Assembly: GCF_040372045.1 (NCBI RefSeq)
Contig: NZ_BAABWH010000004.1
Reading direction: 5' to 3' (one strand)
Source of the DNA: Thalassolituus sp006212115
GTDB lineage: Bacteria; Pseudomonadota; Gammaproteobacteria; Pseudomonadales; Oceanobacteraceae
Length of the DNA stretch: 64,000 nt
Below are positions 16,143 through 24,827 of this stretch, one piece after another; positions within the stretch are counted from its first letter, which is position 1, and the number at the start of each line of letters is the position of its first letter. Below the pieces are notes generated by a model that was not told where the DNA came from, ran no database searches, and worked only from the letters and a program-made list of their open reading frames with translations. Made by a program: the position numbers and the translations under genes.

Positions 16143-17402
16143 ATGAAAGAGTTGTACTTTAAGGCGTTGACCGAGGCCCTTCACGAGTCCGGTATCTGCA
16201 CGCCCACCTTAGTGCTGGATAAGGAACGTCTGGACAGAAATATCGATCACCTTATTGATGTGCTCAATAAAGGGTTTGACTACCGGCTTGTCACCAAGTC
16301 GCTGCCGTCGATCCCGTTGCTGCAGTACGTTATGCGACGCACCGGCAGTCAACGCGTCATGTGTTTCCATCTTCCGTTTCTCCTTCAGATCGTAAGCCAG
16401 ATCCCTTCTGCCGACATTCTGATGGGAAAACCTATGCCCGTTCGGGCCGCCCGCCACTTCTACGATTGGCACCAGAAGCAGACCAGCAGTATGTGCTTTT
16501 CGCCGGACCTGCAGCTGCAGTGGCTGATCGACAGCCCGGAGCGGCTGGACCAGTACGAACGCTTTGCTGAAGAGCGTGGCCTGAACCTGCGAGTCAGCCT
16601 AGAGATCGATGTCGGTATGCACCGGGGCGGTTTTCGTCGCAGTGCCGCCTTCTCAGAAGCGCTACGCAGAATACACCACTCCCGACACCTCACACTGACC
16701 GGCCTGATGGGATATGAAGCTCATATCCCCAATATTCCCAGTGTGCTCGGTGGTCCGGCACGTGCTTTTAAAGATGCGCAGGGTCGTTATCAGAATTTCA
16801 TTGACGCGTTGGTCACTGAGCTTGGGCAGGATGCGCTCGAAGGGCTCACGCTCAACACAGGCGGCAGCTCGACCTACACCATGTACGGCGATACCAGCTT
16901 TGCCTCGGAAATTGCTGCAGGCTCAGCACTGGTAAAACCAAAGAACTATGACCAGGACACTCTCGAGCACCACGTGGCAGCCTGCTACATCGCTGCGCCT
17001 GTCCTGAAGAAAGTCGATCATCCAGAAATCCCATTGTCCCCTGTGATTTCCGCAATACTGCGTTGGGTTGGCGTGTTACCTAAGAAAGGAGCCTTTATTT
17101 ACGGTGGCAATTGGCTGGCACGTCCGGTATTCCCTCGTGAGACCGAGCAAGTGCGGCTACATGGGCGCTCCAGCAACCAGGAGCTGTACGGATTTCCGCA
17201 GGATACCGAGTTAGAAGAAGACGACTTTATTTTCTTTCGTCCAACACAGAGCGAATCTGTATTCCGGCAGTTTGGGCAAATTGCGGTTTATGAAAATGGC
17301 GTGATCTGCGATTGGTGGCCTGTTTTTCAGGAAGAACATAACCCCAGAGAAACCGGGGCTCAGAACGGCGATTCGGCAGAGACGAAGATCTACACTTTGT
17401 AG
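16143..17402 (+). CDS. PLP-dependent fold-type III enzyme (alanine racemase N-terminal / D-threonine-aldolase-like)
   Basis: This 419-aa protein has a TIM-barrel start like alanine racemase and D-threonine aldolase: TPTLVLDKERLDRNI, with the probable PLP lysine at residue 52 in RLVTKSLPS. Further barrel strands are VSLEIDVGMHRGGFR, LTGLMGYEAH and LNTGGSSTYTMYG. The C-terminal domain lacks an obvious zinc motif of true D-threonine aldolases, so the substrate (a D-amino acid or 3-hydroxy amino acid) is unresolved. It stands alone, with its own 128-nt upstream region. Confidence 0.75.
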   Translation: MKELYFKALTEALHESGICTPTLVLDKERLDRNIDHLIDVLNKGFDYRLVTKSLPSIPLLQYVMRRTGSQRVMCFHLPFLLQIVSQIPSADILMGKPMPVRAARHFYDWHQKQTSSMCFSPDLQLQWLIDSPERLDQYERFAEERGLNLRVSLEIDVGMHRGGFRRSAAFSEALRRIHHSRHLTLTGLMGYEAHIPNIPSVLGGPARAFKDAQGRYQNFIDALVTELGQDALEGLTLNTGGSSTYTMYGDTSFASEIAAGSALVKPKNYDQDTLEHHVAACYIAAPVLKKVDHPEIPLSPVISAILRWVGVLPKKGAFIYGGNWLARPVFPRETEQVRLHGRSSNQELYGFPQDTELEEDDFIFFRPTQSESVFRQFGQIAVYENGVICDWWPVFQEEHNPRETGAQNGDSAETKIYTL

Positions 17403-17431
17403 TCAGCGCCTCGCCGCCGTATCGAGTCCAA

Positions 17432-19423
17432 CTAAATTCGGAAACGCTCTGCCTGCTGGCGTAGCGTAGCAGCAAGCGTCCGCTGCTCCTCTGCAGTTTT
17501 ACGCATAAAGTTACCGGTAGCAGCCGTATGACGTGAAATACTGAAGATATTTGCGGTACGACCCGATATATCAGCGTTGGTCTGTACCTGCTCTTCTGCT
17601 GCAGCGGCAATCTGATCAGTCATATCGCGGATATCGCGGACGGCATCTCGAATAAACGCCAGCTCTTCATTCAATGTTGAAGACAGATTTACCGCTCCAC
17701 TTACCATGTCCTTTGATCCCTCGACGGCTTTGAACGCATCCTGCGCCTGTGACTGGAACTGACTGACGATCTGTTCGATCTCATGAGTCGATTCCTGTGT
17801 ACGCTGCGCCAGGCTTCGCACTTCGTCTGCAACAACCGCGAAACCCCGTCCCTGCTCACCGGCACGAGCGGCCTCAATCGCGGCATTCAGTGCAAGTAGA
17901 TTAGTTTGCTCCGCAATTGCCTTAATTACCCCAAGGACACTGCCAATCGATTCACTACTGCCGTGCAACTCACGAATGACATCAGCAACACGAGTCATAG
18001 TATCATCGAGGCTGGCAATCTTACCGACACTCTCCTGAACCACGCCAACACTACTGCCGATCTTCTCATCCGCAGTATCTGTTTGCTGAGACATGTTCTG
18101 GATGTTCATGGCAATTTCTTTAGCGGCAATCTCCAGCTGGTCGATCGCAGTAGCGACCGAACCCGTCTCATCTTGCTGTTGTTGCATTCCTTTAGTACTG
18201 AGCGAAATCGTCGCGTGGTTCTGACTGGCGATAAGGGAGAGTTGCTGCGATGTGTTTTCAATCGCGCGTATCATATCTGCGACCTGATCCTGCATCAGGT
18301 TGAAGTCATGCGCTGCCTTACCCAATTCGTCCTCACTGTATACCTTGGCCGGGACAGCAAGCTCCAAATCTCCAGACACACGTCTCAAGCCGCGGACCAA
18401 CTCACGCACTTGTTTAGTCAGCAGGTCCGTTAAGGTAATCATGAGTAGAATGCCAACGCCTATCACAGCCACCGCAATGGATACCTTCAGATAAAACTCG
18501 CTGCGCGCCGTGCTTGCACCCGATGCAGCGTCAGCGATTAACTCATCAGCTAATTGATCTTCTAACTCTTTCAGACGATTGATACGAGCCGTAGACGCTG
18601 CAAACCAATCAGACGCGACCACATTGAACCCGCCGGTCTGTGAGTATTGCTCGGCGATGTTACGGTACTTGGTGACTTCGGCCGACTCGTCACTTTGCAG
18701 GAAATCCCGCCACAGACCATCTCCTTTAGTGCTCGCTAATGCCGCAAATTCCCGGAAGTGACTATCCTGCTCCGCGACAAGGCGAATAAAGCGGGTGAAT
18801 AATCCACCGGAGAATTGATCCGCACCAAAAGCATTACTTAGTACTGCACGCTCAATGCCTGCTCGTTCTTTACCTTGCAGAAATGCGTAGTAAGCAGCTA
18901 ATTCCCTGGTAATCTGTGCGTCTTCGGAATAATAAGTGGCCTTTGCAGGTACGCTCAGCAAATGTCCTATGGTTGTGGTGTAAAACGCCAGTGCATCACC
19001 CAATTGCATCTCCTGCTCAGTCACCGCACGCCGCACCGCTGAAATCCTGGCAAAACGGTCCTGTGTAGCTTCAATCTCGCTGGCTACCCCGGGGTAGTCA
19101 TTCAGAGGATGGCTCTGAAGGTACGATTCCCACTCTGCTCGTCGCTGATCAACCAGCGACCGCTGCTTGGTAATCGCATTCGCGAACGCGGTGCCATTGC
19201 TTCCCAGATACCCTGCCGACATTCCTCGCTCTTTCTGTAGCTCATGCGCCAGATTACTGTTCAACTGCGCAATGTGTACCAGTACATCTATGTGGTCGAA
19301 GCTATCTATACGGCTTTTCATGTCATGCAACAGACGGACATCTGTCAAAGCGAGAGCCAATAAAGGGGGGACAACGAGTAGCATAAGCTTGGCTCGGATA
19401 CTGAGACGATTAAGAAAAGACAT
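17432..19423 (-). CDS. Methyl-accepting chemotaxis protein with nitrate/nitrite-sensing (NIT) domain
   Basis: The 663-aa membrane receptor has a TM helix at ~12-30 and a periplasmic helical NIT domain that includes HELQKERGMSAGYLGSNG, the typical NIT start. A second TM at ~305-325, a HAMP linker and a cytoplasmic signalling domain with the hairpin AAIEAARAGEQGRGF follow. NIT domains are known or predicted to sense nitrate and nitrite. No CheB/CheR tethering pentapeptide is present at the end (AERFRI). The CTCC ahead of the ATG (minus strand GGAGG) marks a strong ribosome-binding site. Confidence 0.92.
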   Translation of the reverse strand: MSFLNRLSIRAKLMLLVVPPLLALALTDVRLLHDMKSRIDSFDHIDVLVHIAQLNSNLAHELQKERGMSAGYLGSNGTAFANAITKQRSLVDQRRAEWESYLQSHPLNDYPGVASEIEATQDRFARISAVRRAVTEQEMQLGDALAFYTTTIGHLLSVPAKATYYSEDAQITRELAAYYAFLQGKERAGIERAVLSNAFGADQFSGGLFTRFIRLVAEQDSHFREFAALASTKGDGLWRDFLQSDESAEVTKYRNIAEQYSQTGGFNVVASDWFAASTARINRLKELEDQLADELIADAASGASTARSEFYLKVSIAVAVIGVGILLMITLTDLLTKQVRELVRGLRRVSGDLELAVPAKVYSEDELGKAAHDFNLMQDQVADMIRAIENTSQQLSLIASQNHATISLSTKGMQQQQDETGSVATAIDQLEIAAKEIAMNIQNMSQQTDTADEKIGSSVGVVQESVGKIASLDDTMTRVADVIRELHGSSESIGSVLGVIKAIAEQTNLLALNAAIEAARAGEQGRGFAVVADEVRSLAQRTQESTHEIEQIVSQFQSQAQDAFKAVEGSKDMVSGAVNLSSTLNEELAFIRDAVRDIRDMTDQIAAAAEEQVQTNADISGRTANIFSISRHTAATGNFMRKTAEEQRTLAATLRQQAERFRI

Positions 19424-19607
19424 GGTAAACCTCCTGATGTCCGTTAAGCCTAGACGGACTCAAACGAGTCGCAAGTGCAAATAACTCTCAACAGGCCAGT
19501 TTATAGATTTCGCTGTTTACCATGTTTTGATCAGGCCAGCAGCGGCTGAACAGCGGCTCTCGTTCTGGTATCATCCGCGCGTTCTGAATACACGTTGGGA
19601 GTCCGCT

Positions 19608-19952
19608 TTGATCACGATCTACGGCATCAAAAACTGCGATACGATGAAGAAGGCCCTTAAATGGCTGACTGACGCAGATATCGAATATCGCTTTCACGAT
19701 TACAAAAAAGACGGTGTTCCAACGCAGGAATTGGATAACTGGCTCAACGAGCTGGGTTGGGAGGCACTCATCAATCGCCGTGGTACTACCTGGCGTAAGC
19801 TTGATGAGGCCGTCCGTGAAGGTATGGACACTCAAAATGCCCGCAAGGTCATTCTGGACAATCCGTCTATTGTGAAACGTCCCCTGCTTGATACCGGTGA
19901 CGAACGGATTCTGGGCTTCAAGGCAGACGATTACGAAGCCCGACTGAAATAG
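19608..19952 (+). CDS. ArsC/Spx-family reductase-like protein (YffB)
   Basis: The 114-aa thioredoxin-fold protein has the ArsC/YffB signature YGIKNCDTMKKALKWL with a single N-terminal Cys, then INRRGTTWRKL and SIVKRPLLD. YffB-type proteins are glutathione-dependent reductases of unclear substrate and are often found next to dap genes, as here (dapD 46 nt downstream). A TTG at 19608 is chosen: the family domain begins at the next residue and GGGAG lies 6 nt upstream, while a longer frame adds unconserved sequence. Confidence 0.85.
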   Translation: MITIYGIKNCDTMKKALKWLTDADIEYRFHDYKKDGVPTQELDNWLNELGWEALINRRGTTWRKLDEAVREGMDTQNARKVILDNPSIVKRPLLDTGDERILGFKADDYEARLK

Positions 19953-19998
19953 CCTTCAACACAACATATAAACGAATAACGAAAACAGAGGATAACTC

Positions 19999-21027
19999 AT
20001 GACCACTTTCGCACTGGCCATTGGTGTTGGTACGCACAACAGCAAAGGCGAATGGCTCGAAGTTTACTACCAGAAGCCACTCCTGAATCCAGCCGACGGC
20101 ATCGTTGAAGCTGCACGCACTGCGCTGGGCTACACCGGTGGCAACGAAGCAATCAGCGTGACTGCTGACCAGCTGACTGCCTTCGCAAGCGCGGTTGAAA
20201 GTGCAGACAGCGAGCAGGCTAAACTGGCGCGCGCATGCACAGAGAGCAAGCGTCCGGTTGTGGTTACGATTCTCGAATCTGACGATCAGGCTTCTTCTAC
20301 TCCTGAGGTTTACCTGAAGCTACACCTGCTTTCTCATCGTCTGGTTAAGCCACACGGCGTGAACCTCGCTGGTATCTTCGGTCTGCTGCCAAACGTGGCC
20401 TGGACGAATCAGGGCGCAATCGATCTGAACGAACTGGCTGATGCTCAGCTGCAGGCTCGCCTCAACGGTGAACTCCTGTCAGTGAACAGCGTTGATAAGT
20501 TCCCACGTATGACCGACTACATCGTACCGGCTGGCGTGCGTATCGCTCACACTGCACGTGTTCGTCTCGGCGCCTACATTGGCGAAGGCACGACCATCAT
20601 GCACGAAGGTTTCGTTAACTTTAATGCCGGAACCATGGGCGTTTCTATGGTCGAAGGCCGTATCTCTGCTGGGGTTGTTGTTGGCGACGGTTCCGACCTT
20701 GGTGGCGGCTGCTCGACCATGGGTACACTATCAGGCGGAGGCAACATCATCATCTCTGTGGGTGAAAAGTGTCTGCTGGGTGCCAACGCAGGTATCGGTA
20801 TCCCTCTGGGCGACCGTTGCACTGTGGAAGCAGGTCTGTACATTACAGCCGGTACTAAGATCCAGGTTCTGGATGATCAGAAGAACATCGTTGAGACCGT
20901 TAAAGGTCGCGACCTTGCAGGTAAATCGGATCTTCTTTTCCGCCGCGATTCTATTAGTGGTGCAGTTCAGTGTGTTACCAACAAGAGTGCGATCGCACTT
21001 AACGAAGAGTTGCACGCAAACAACTGA
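19999..21027 (+). CDS. dapD: 2,3,4,5-tetrahydropyridine-2,6-dicarboxylate N-succinyltransferase
   Basis: A 342-aa DapD of the longer class found in Pseudomonas relatives. It catalyses the succinylation step of the diaminopimelate/lysine pathway, using succinyl-CoA. The C-terminal left-handed parallel beta-helix is clear: VRIAHTARVRLGAYIGEG, then GTMGVSMVEGRISAGVVVGD, GGGCSTMGTLSGGGN and GEKCLLGANAGIGIPLGD, the hexapeptide pattern of trimeric acyltransferases. AGGA precedes the ATG. A hairpin at 21035-21056 follows the stop. Confidence 0.95.
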   Translation: MTTFALAIGVGTHNSKGEWLEVYYQKPLLNPADGIVEAARTALGYTGGNEAISVTADQLTAFASAVESADSEQAKLARACTESKRPVVVTILESDDQASSTPEVYLKLHLLSHRLVKPHGVNLAGIFGLLPNVAWTNQGAIDLNELADAQLQARLNGELLSVNSVDKFPRMTDYIVPAGVRIAHTARVRLGAYIGEGTTIMHEGFVNFNAGTMGVSMVEGRISAGVVVGDGSDLGGGCSTMGTLSGGGNIIISVGEKCLLGANAGIGIPLGDRCTVEAGLYITAGTKIQVLDDQKNIVETVKGRDLAGKSDLLFRRDSISGAVQCVTNKSAIALNEELHANN

Positions 21028-21034
21028 TCCCCTT

Positions 21035-21056
21035 GGGCAGGCTGAATGGCCTGCCC
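21035..21056 (+). terminator. Hairpin downstream of dapD
   Basis: GGGCAGGC-TGAATG-GCCTGCCC is a perfect 8-bp GC-rich stem 7 nt after the dapD stop. No T-tract follows. Confidence 0.5.
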
Positions 21057-21333
21057 TCACAACCCCATCTGTTCGTCTTTTCCCGTAAATTCACCGCTCA
21101 TGTAACCAGTGTTACTCCAATGTAATCACTGAACGTATATTTTGTGTATTCGTGCGGATTCGCCTTTCTTTCCCGCTCTTACTGACTAACCTATAAATAC
21201 CAGGCAGCGAGATACCTCCCCCGGACAACCGCTGCGGTACACCACGTCGATAAGATGTACAGAATGGGCAACGGCAGCAAAAACAAAAATAAGAGTTGCT
21301 GAACAACAATCAAAAAGCCCGTCAGGCACCACT

Positions 21334-21370
21334 AAGCCCTGCTCTCCATACGGAGGCAGGGCTTTTTCCT
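21334..21370 (+). terminator. Intrinsic terminator with a competing upstream arm
   Basis: AAGCCCTGC (21334-21342) pairs with GCAGGGCTT (21356-21364), with CTCC/GGAG stacking inside, and TTTCCTTT follows. AAAAAGCCC at 21312-21320 is complementary to GGGCTTTTT at 21359-21367 and could form an alternative, longer-range stem. Whatever is transcribed through 21060-21330 probably ends here, about 56 nt before nth. Confidence 0.7.
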
Positions 21371-21425
21371 TTCTGCTCCATGCATTCGCTTTGTTATCAT
21401 GTTCAGGCAACCGGATATGATGATT

Positions 21426-22061
21426 ATGAATAAAGAAAAACGTACACAGATATTCACGCGTCTGCGAGATGAAAACCCCAATCCCGTCACCGAACTGGAA
21501 TACAGCAGCCCTTACGAGCTTCTGGTCGCGGTCGCGTTGTCTGCTCAGGCGACCGACGTCAGCGTAAACAAAGCCACAAGAAAGCTGTTTCCGGTCGCCA
21601 ACACCCCCGAGAAAATGGTGCAACTGGGTGAAGAGGGACTAAAGGAATACATTAAGACCATCGGCCTGTTCAACAGTAAGGCAAAGAACGTCATTAAAAT
21701 GGCTGAGCTTCTGATTGAACGCCACGGCGGTGAAGTACCAGAAACCCGCGACGAGCTGGTTGCGTTACCGGGCGTCGGACGCAAAACCGCCAATGTCGTA
21801 CTCAATACTGCTTTCAAGCAACTCGCCATGGCTGTTGATACGCATATCTTCCGTGTCTCAAATCGCACGAAAATTGCGCCCGGAAAAAACGTCGATGAAG
21901 TTGAAGCACGCCTGATGCGCCTGGTGCCCAAAGAGTTCCTGATGGATGCACACCACTGGCTCATTCTTCACGGGCGTTATGTGTGCGTTGCGCGCAAACC
22001 AAAATGCAATGCTTGCATCATTGAAGATTTGTGCGAATTTAAACAGAAGACCTCAGACTGA
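21426..22061 (+). CDS. nth: Endonuclease III (DNA glycosylase/AP lyase)
   Basis: The 211-aa Nth removes oxidised pyrimidines in base excision repair. The helix-hairpin-helix LPGVGRKTANVVLN contains the catalytic Lys, VDTHIFRVSNR contains the catalytic Asp, and the C-terminal cysteines CVARKPKCNACIIEDLC ligate a [4Fe-4S] cluster. That cluster is a likely client of the nearby SUF system. MNKEKR at 21426 is the usual family start. gloA follows after 52 nt. Confidence 0.96.
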   Translation: MNKEKRTQIFTRLRDENPNPVTELEYSSPYELLVAVALSAQATDVSVNKATRKLFPVANTPEKMVQLGEEGLKEYIKTIGLFNSKAKNVIKMAELLIERHGGEVPETRDELVALPGVGRKTANVVLNTAFKQLAMAVDTHIFRVSNRTKIAPGKNVDEVEARLMRLVPKEFLMDAHHWLILHGRYVCVARKPKCNACIIEDLCEFKQKTSD

Positions 22062-22113
22062 ATGTCTGTAACGCTGCACCTAGACAGCAGTGATAACCGT
22101 GGAGAAGACTGGA

Positions 22114-22518
22114 ATGAGAATACTACACACCATGCTGCGAGTCGGCGATCTGGATCGTTCGATACACTTCTACACCGAAGTAATGGGTATGGAATTACTA
22201 CGCAAGAGTGATAACGAAGAGTACCAGTACACCTTGGCCTTTGTAGGCTTTCAGCCCGAAAAAGACGGCGCGGTTCTGGAGCTGACCTACAACTGGGGAA
22301 CGTCCAGCTATGATCTTGGCTCCGGGTACGGACACATTGCGATCGAAGTCGACGATGCTGCTGCCACCTGCGATGCAATTCGCGCAGCCGGAGGTAAGGT
22401 AACGCGTGAGGCAGGCCCTGTTAAAGGCGGCACAACCGTCATCGCGTTTATCGAAGATCCCGACGGCTACAAGATCGAACTGATAGAAAAGAAACCTGCT
22501 ATTCCGTTCGAGCTTTAA
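22114..22518 (+). CDS. gloA: Lactoylglutathione lyase (glyoxalase I)
   Basis: The 134-aa glyoxalase I isomerises the methylglyoxal-glutathione hemithioacetal to S-lactoylglutathione. The metal ligands fall exactly at the E. coli GloA positions: His5, Glu56, His74 (GYGHIAIEVDD) and Glu122 (GYKIELIE). The short form without the longer loops of zinc enzymes suggests a nickel-type enzyme. The ATG at 22114, preceded by GGAG 9 nt upstream, is preferred over an earlier in-frame start. Confidence 0.95.
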   Translation: MRILHTMLRVGDLDRSIHFYTEVMGMELLRKSDNEEYQYTLAFVGFQPEKDGAVLELTYNWGTSSYDLGSGYGHIAIEVDDAAATCDAIRAAGGKVTREAGPVKGGTTVIAFIEDPDGYKIELIEKKPAIPFEL

Positions 22519-22556
22519 AACTACTTAAGAAGCCACTTAAGAAGCTACTCAAGGCT

Positions 22557-23672
22557 TCACGCCAGAGGGTATACCAAGGAGTCATCATAACCCGTGATGA
22601 CTTCAAGTAACCCACCCCACTCCTTATCGAGTGCGGGGTCGCCGCTGTCGATAATTAAAGGTCGGCCGTTCAGCCCGGTAATTTTCGTCTTGGTCGAAAT
22701 AACCCTGAGGTTATCTTTGCCCAAAGACCGGAGGATACGCGGGCTGAATTGCTGATTTCCGCGGCCAAATACGTGTCCTTGTCCACCCATGATACTGACC
22801 ACCGCAACGCACTCTTTATGACGCTGCAGCAGTGTCCAGATTTCAGCCTCTGAAAGATCCTGAGCAAGCAGTTCCTGATTCAGTACGGCATCCACACCCA
22901 GCAAGGTACTTTCAAGCATCAGCTCATCCATGATGCACTGTGTCGTCTTACCTGAACCGATGAGATACAAGACATCATCTTCCATGTCTCTGACCACCTG
23001 AGCCGCAATATCTGCGAGAACAAGCTCTTCTGATTCTGTTCCGCCCTGCTTTACGGACTGAACGAAGTGCCCGCTCTGAACAACCCGCATTTCGCCATAC
23101 TGCCGGGCACGAACCTGATCCTGACGAAATGCTTCTTCATCCAGATCCCGAACTTCCGCCTCGCGAATATCAACGAGCTGCCCTTCAATCAGCCGCAGCA
23201 GCACTTCACCACTCGCTCGCGGCGTAATGCCGAACACGCCAGAATGAATCTTCACACCAGCTGGAATACCCAACACTGGCAGACGGTCACCAACGACATG
23301 ACAGATATCTCGGGCGGTGCCATCGCCACCTGCAAAAACGAGCACATCAGTTTGCTGTTCTGTGAGTAGCTGCGCTACTCGCTGAGTATCCTCTGAGGAG
23401 CTGGGGTAGTCGGGATTAAAATCGACCAATTGATAAGTGAACCCCATATCCTTGAGCAAGGCTTCGCCCATATCGCCCGCGCAGGTCAGAAAACGAATCT
23501 GGTCTGCAACAGCAAGGAGCGGTTCCAATGCAACACGTGTTCGCTCCTGGGCTTTTTGCTTTGCGCCACGCTTGAAGGCCTCTTCGACAACCAGAGGGCC
23601 ATCACTGCCCTTTAATCCGACCGCCCCACCAATACCTGCAAAAGGATTAATAATCAGTCCCAGTGTTAACAT
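22557..23672 (-). CDS. ATP-NAD kinase-family protein (COG3199 type)
   Basis: The 371-aa protein starts TLGLIINPFAGIGGAVGLKG and carries the diacylglycerol/NAD-kinase nucleotide motif GGDGTARDI, then PAGVKIHSGVFGITP. This is the layout of the COG3199 group related to NAD kinase. The substrate is not established; it is longer than canonical NadK (about 290 aa), and an NadK is expected elsewhere. It begins 9 nt after the pldA stop on the same strand, so the two are probably co-transcribed. Confidence 0.82.
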   Translation of the reverse strand: MLTLGLIINPFAGIGGAVGLKGSDGPLVVEEAFKRGAKQKAQERTRVALEPLLAVADQIRFLTCAGDMGEALLKDMGFTYQLVDFNPDYPSSSEDTQRVAQLLTEQQTDVLVFAGGDGTARDICHVVGDRLPVLGIPAGVKIHSGVFGITPRASGEVLLRLIEGQLVDIREAEVRDLDEEAFRQDQVRARQYGEMRVVQSGHFVQSVKQGGTESEELVLADIAAQVVRDMEDDVLYLIGSGKTTQCIMDELMLESTLLGVDAVLNQELLAQDLSEAEIWTLLQRHKECVAVVSIMGGQGHVFGRGNQQFSPRILRSLGKDNLRVISTKTKITGLNGRPLIIDSGDPALDKEWGGLLEVITGYDDSLVYPLA

Positions 23673-23681
23673 ATGCCGTGC

Positions 23682-24734
23682 TTAAAACCAGTCTGTTAAT
23701 TTGATACCGACGCCAATGCGTTCCTGGTATCGGTTGTAGTCGATCAGGCTTTCACCGTAACCATTAAAATACTGTACGTAACCTTTCATCTTTTTAGTCA
23801 GAGGAAAGCTGTAACCAAGTTCAACTGCACCGCGATTTTCAGAGAAATCTAAATTGTTGCGCAACATCATAGAAAACTGATGGCGCTCCATCAGCTTCAC
23901 ATAATTTAACTCGCCGTATCCCATGTAGTCGTCGATATCCGGATTATCGTTATCTTTCGGGTCCTCCGGGTCAGCTTCTTTTCCTTCCGGAATCCGCCAC
24001 CAAAGCTTAGTGTTGATCACGCCTGATCCAACGATAAACGCGGTTTCGCCAATAATACGATTCCAACTACGGGACAGTGTACTGGTCTGGCCATTCGACT
24101 GATGATTCAAGGACAAGCGCACGTAATCAACAATCTGATCTTTTAACATCCAGCTGATCATCAGCTCTGGTTCATGATTCGTCTCACGAAAAGGCCGTGA
24201 AATATCGCTGTTGTACACCTGCCAGAAAGAACGGTTGGTGTACCCCAGCTCTATCCGACTGAAATTACCGAGCACGTCTTCAGCAATAATATATTTAAGA
24301 CTTAACTGAACGATGGCTTCTAAGTGATCGTACCCGTCTTCAAGTGGGACATCGTCATTTGAAAACTGATTCAATGCCCGTCTCAGCTCGGTATTACTCG
24401 GACGCGCCTGCCAGGTCAGCGGTAAAAAATAATTGGGTCTGTGCGGTAACAAAACATAAGGATTTTCCGATGCGAGCATTTCCGTACGGACCTTATCAAT
24501 CAGCGTTGGCAGGTTGCGCGCCTCGTCTGGAAACTCGTCTTCGGAGATGACCTCTATTTCGACTGTTTCCGTTTTCACTTCCGCCGGAATGTTCTGCCTG
24601 ATCAGGTTCTGTTTACGAACTGTGTCCGAAGAAGAGCCGGAAGTCGATTCGGTAGCCAATTCATTAGCAAAGGCCGGCAAAGCGATCACAAGTACCGCAA
24701 GAAGTCGCCATCCAGTAGAGAAAAAATGCCGCAT
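23682..24734 (-). CDS. pldA: Outer-membrane phospholipase A1 (OmpPLA)
   Basis: The 350-aa precursor has an N-terminal signal peptide (LLAVLVIALPAFA) and a mature 12-strand barrel of the PldA family. The catalytic triad is visible with the exact E. coli spacing: His and Ser in SLNHQSNGQ (His, then Ser at +2) and Asn at +14 in SRSWNRI. The enzyme hydrolyses phospholipids that reach the outer leaflet and is activated by dimerisation and calcium. The second ATG (24734) is chosen for its GGAG at 9 nt. It is an operon partner of the NAD-kinase-like gene. Confidence 0.93.
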   Translation of the reverse strand: MRHFFSTGWRLLAVLVIALPAFANELATESTSGSSSDTVRKQNLIRQNIPAEVKTETVEIEVISEDEFPDEARNLPTLIDKVRTEMLASENPYVLLPHRPNYFLPLTWQARPSNTELRRALNQFSNDDVPLEDGYDHLEAIVQLSLKYIIAEDVLGNFSRIELGYTNRSFWQVYNSDISRPFRETNHEPELMISWMLKDQIVDYVRLSLNHQSNGQTSTLSRSWNRIIGETAFIVGSGVINTKLWWRIPEGKEADPEDPKDNDNPDIDDYMGYGELNYVKLMERHQFSMMLRNNLDFSENRGAVELGYSFPLTKKMKGYVQYFNGYGESLIDYNRYQERIGVGIKLTDWF

Positions 24735-24827
24735 CTCAGTGCACTCCATTAAATTCGATTTTTACTGATTACCAACTAGGCTAGGAGAATACCACGAATC
24801 CAATTGGGCCGGTCTCTGGAGGGAAGT

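Larger units (their letters stand above)
21028..21425. other. 398-nt dapD-nth intergenic region
   Basis: No protein gene is convincing here. The region holds the dapD hairpin (21035-21056), a short palindrome GTAAC-CAGT-GTTAC (21102-21115) and a strong intrinsic terminator at 21334-21370. It could include a small untranslated RNA ending at that terminator, but no clear promoter was found. Confidence 0.5.
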
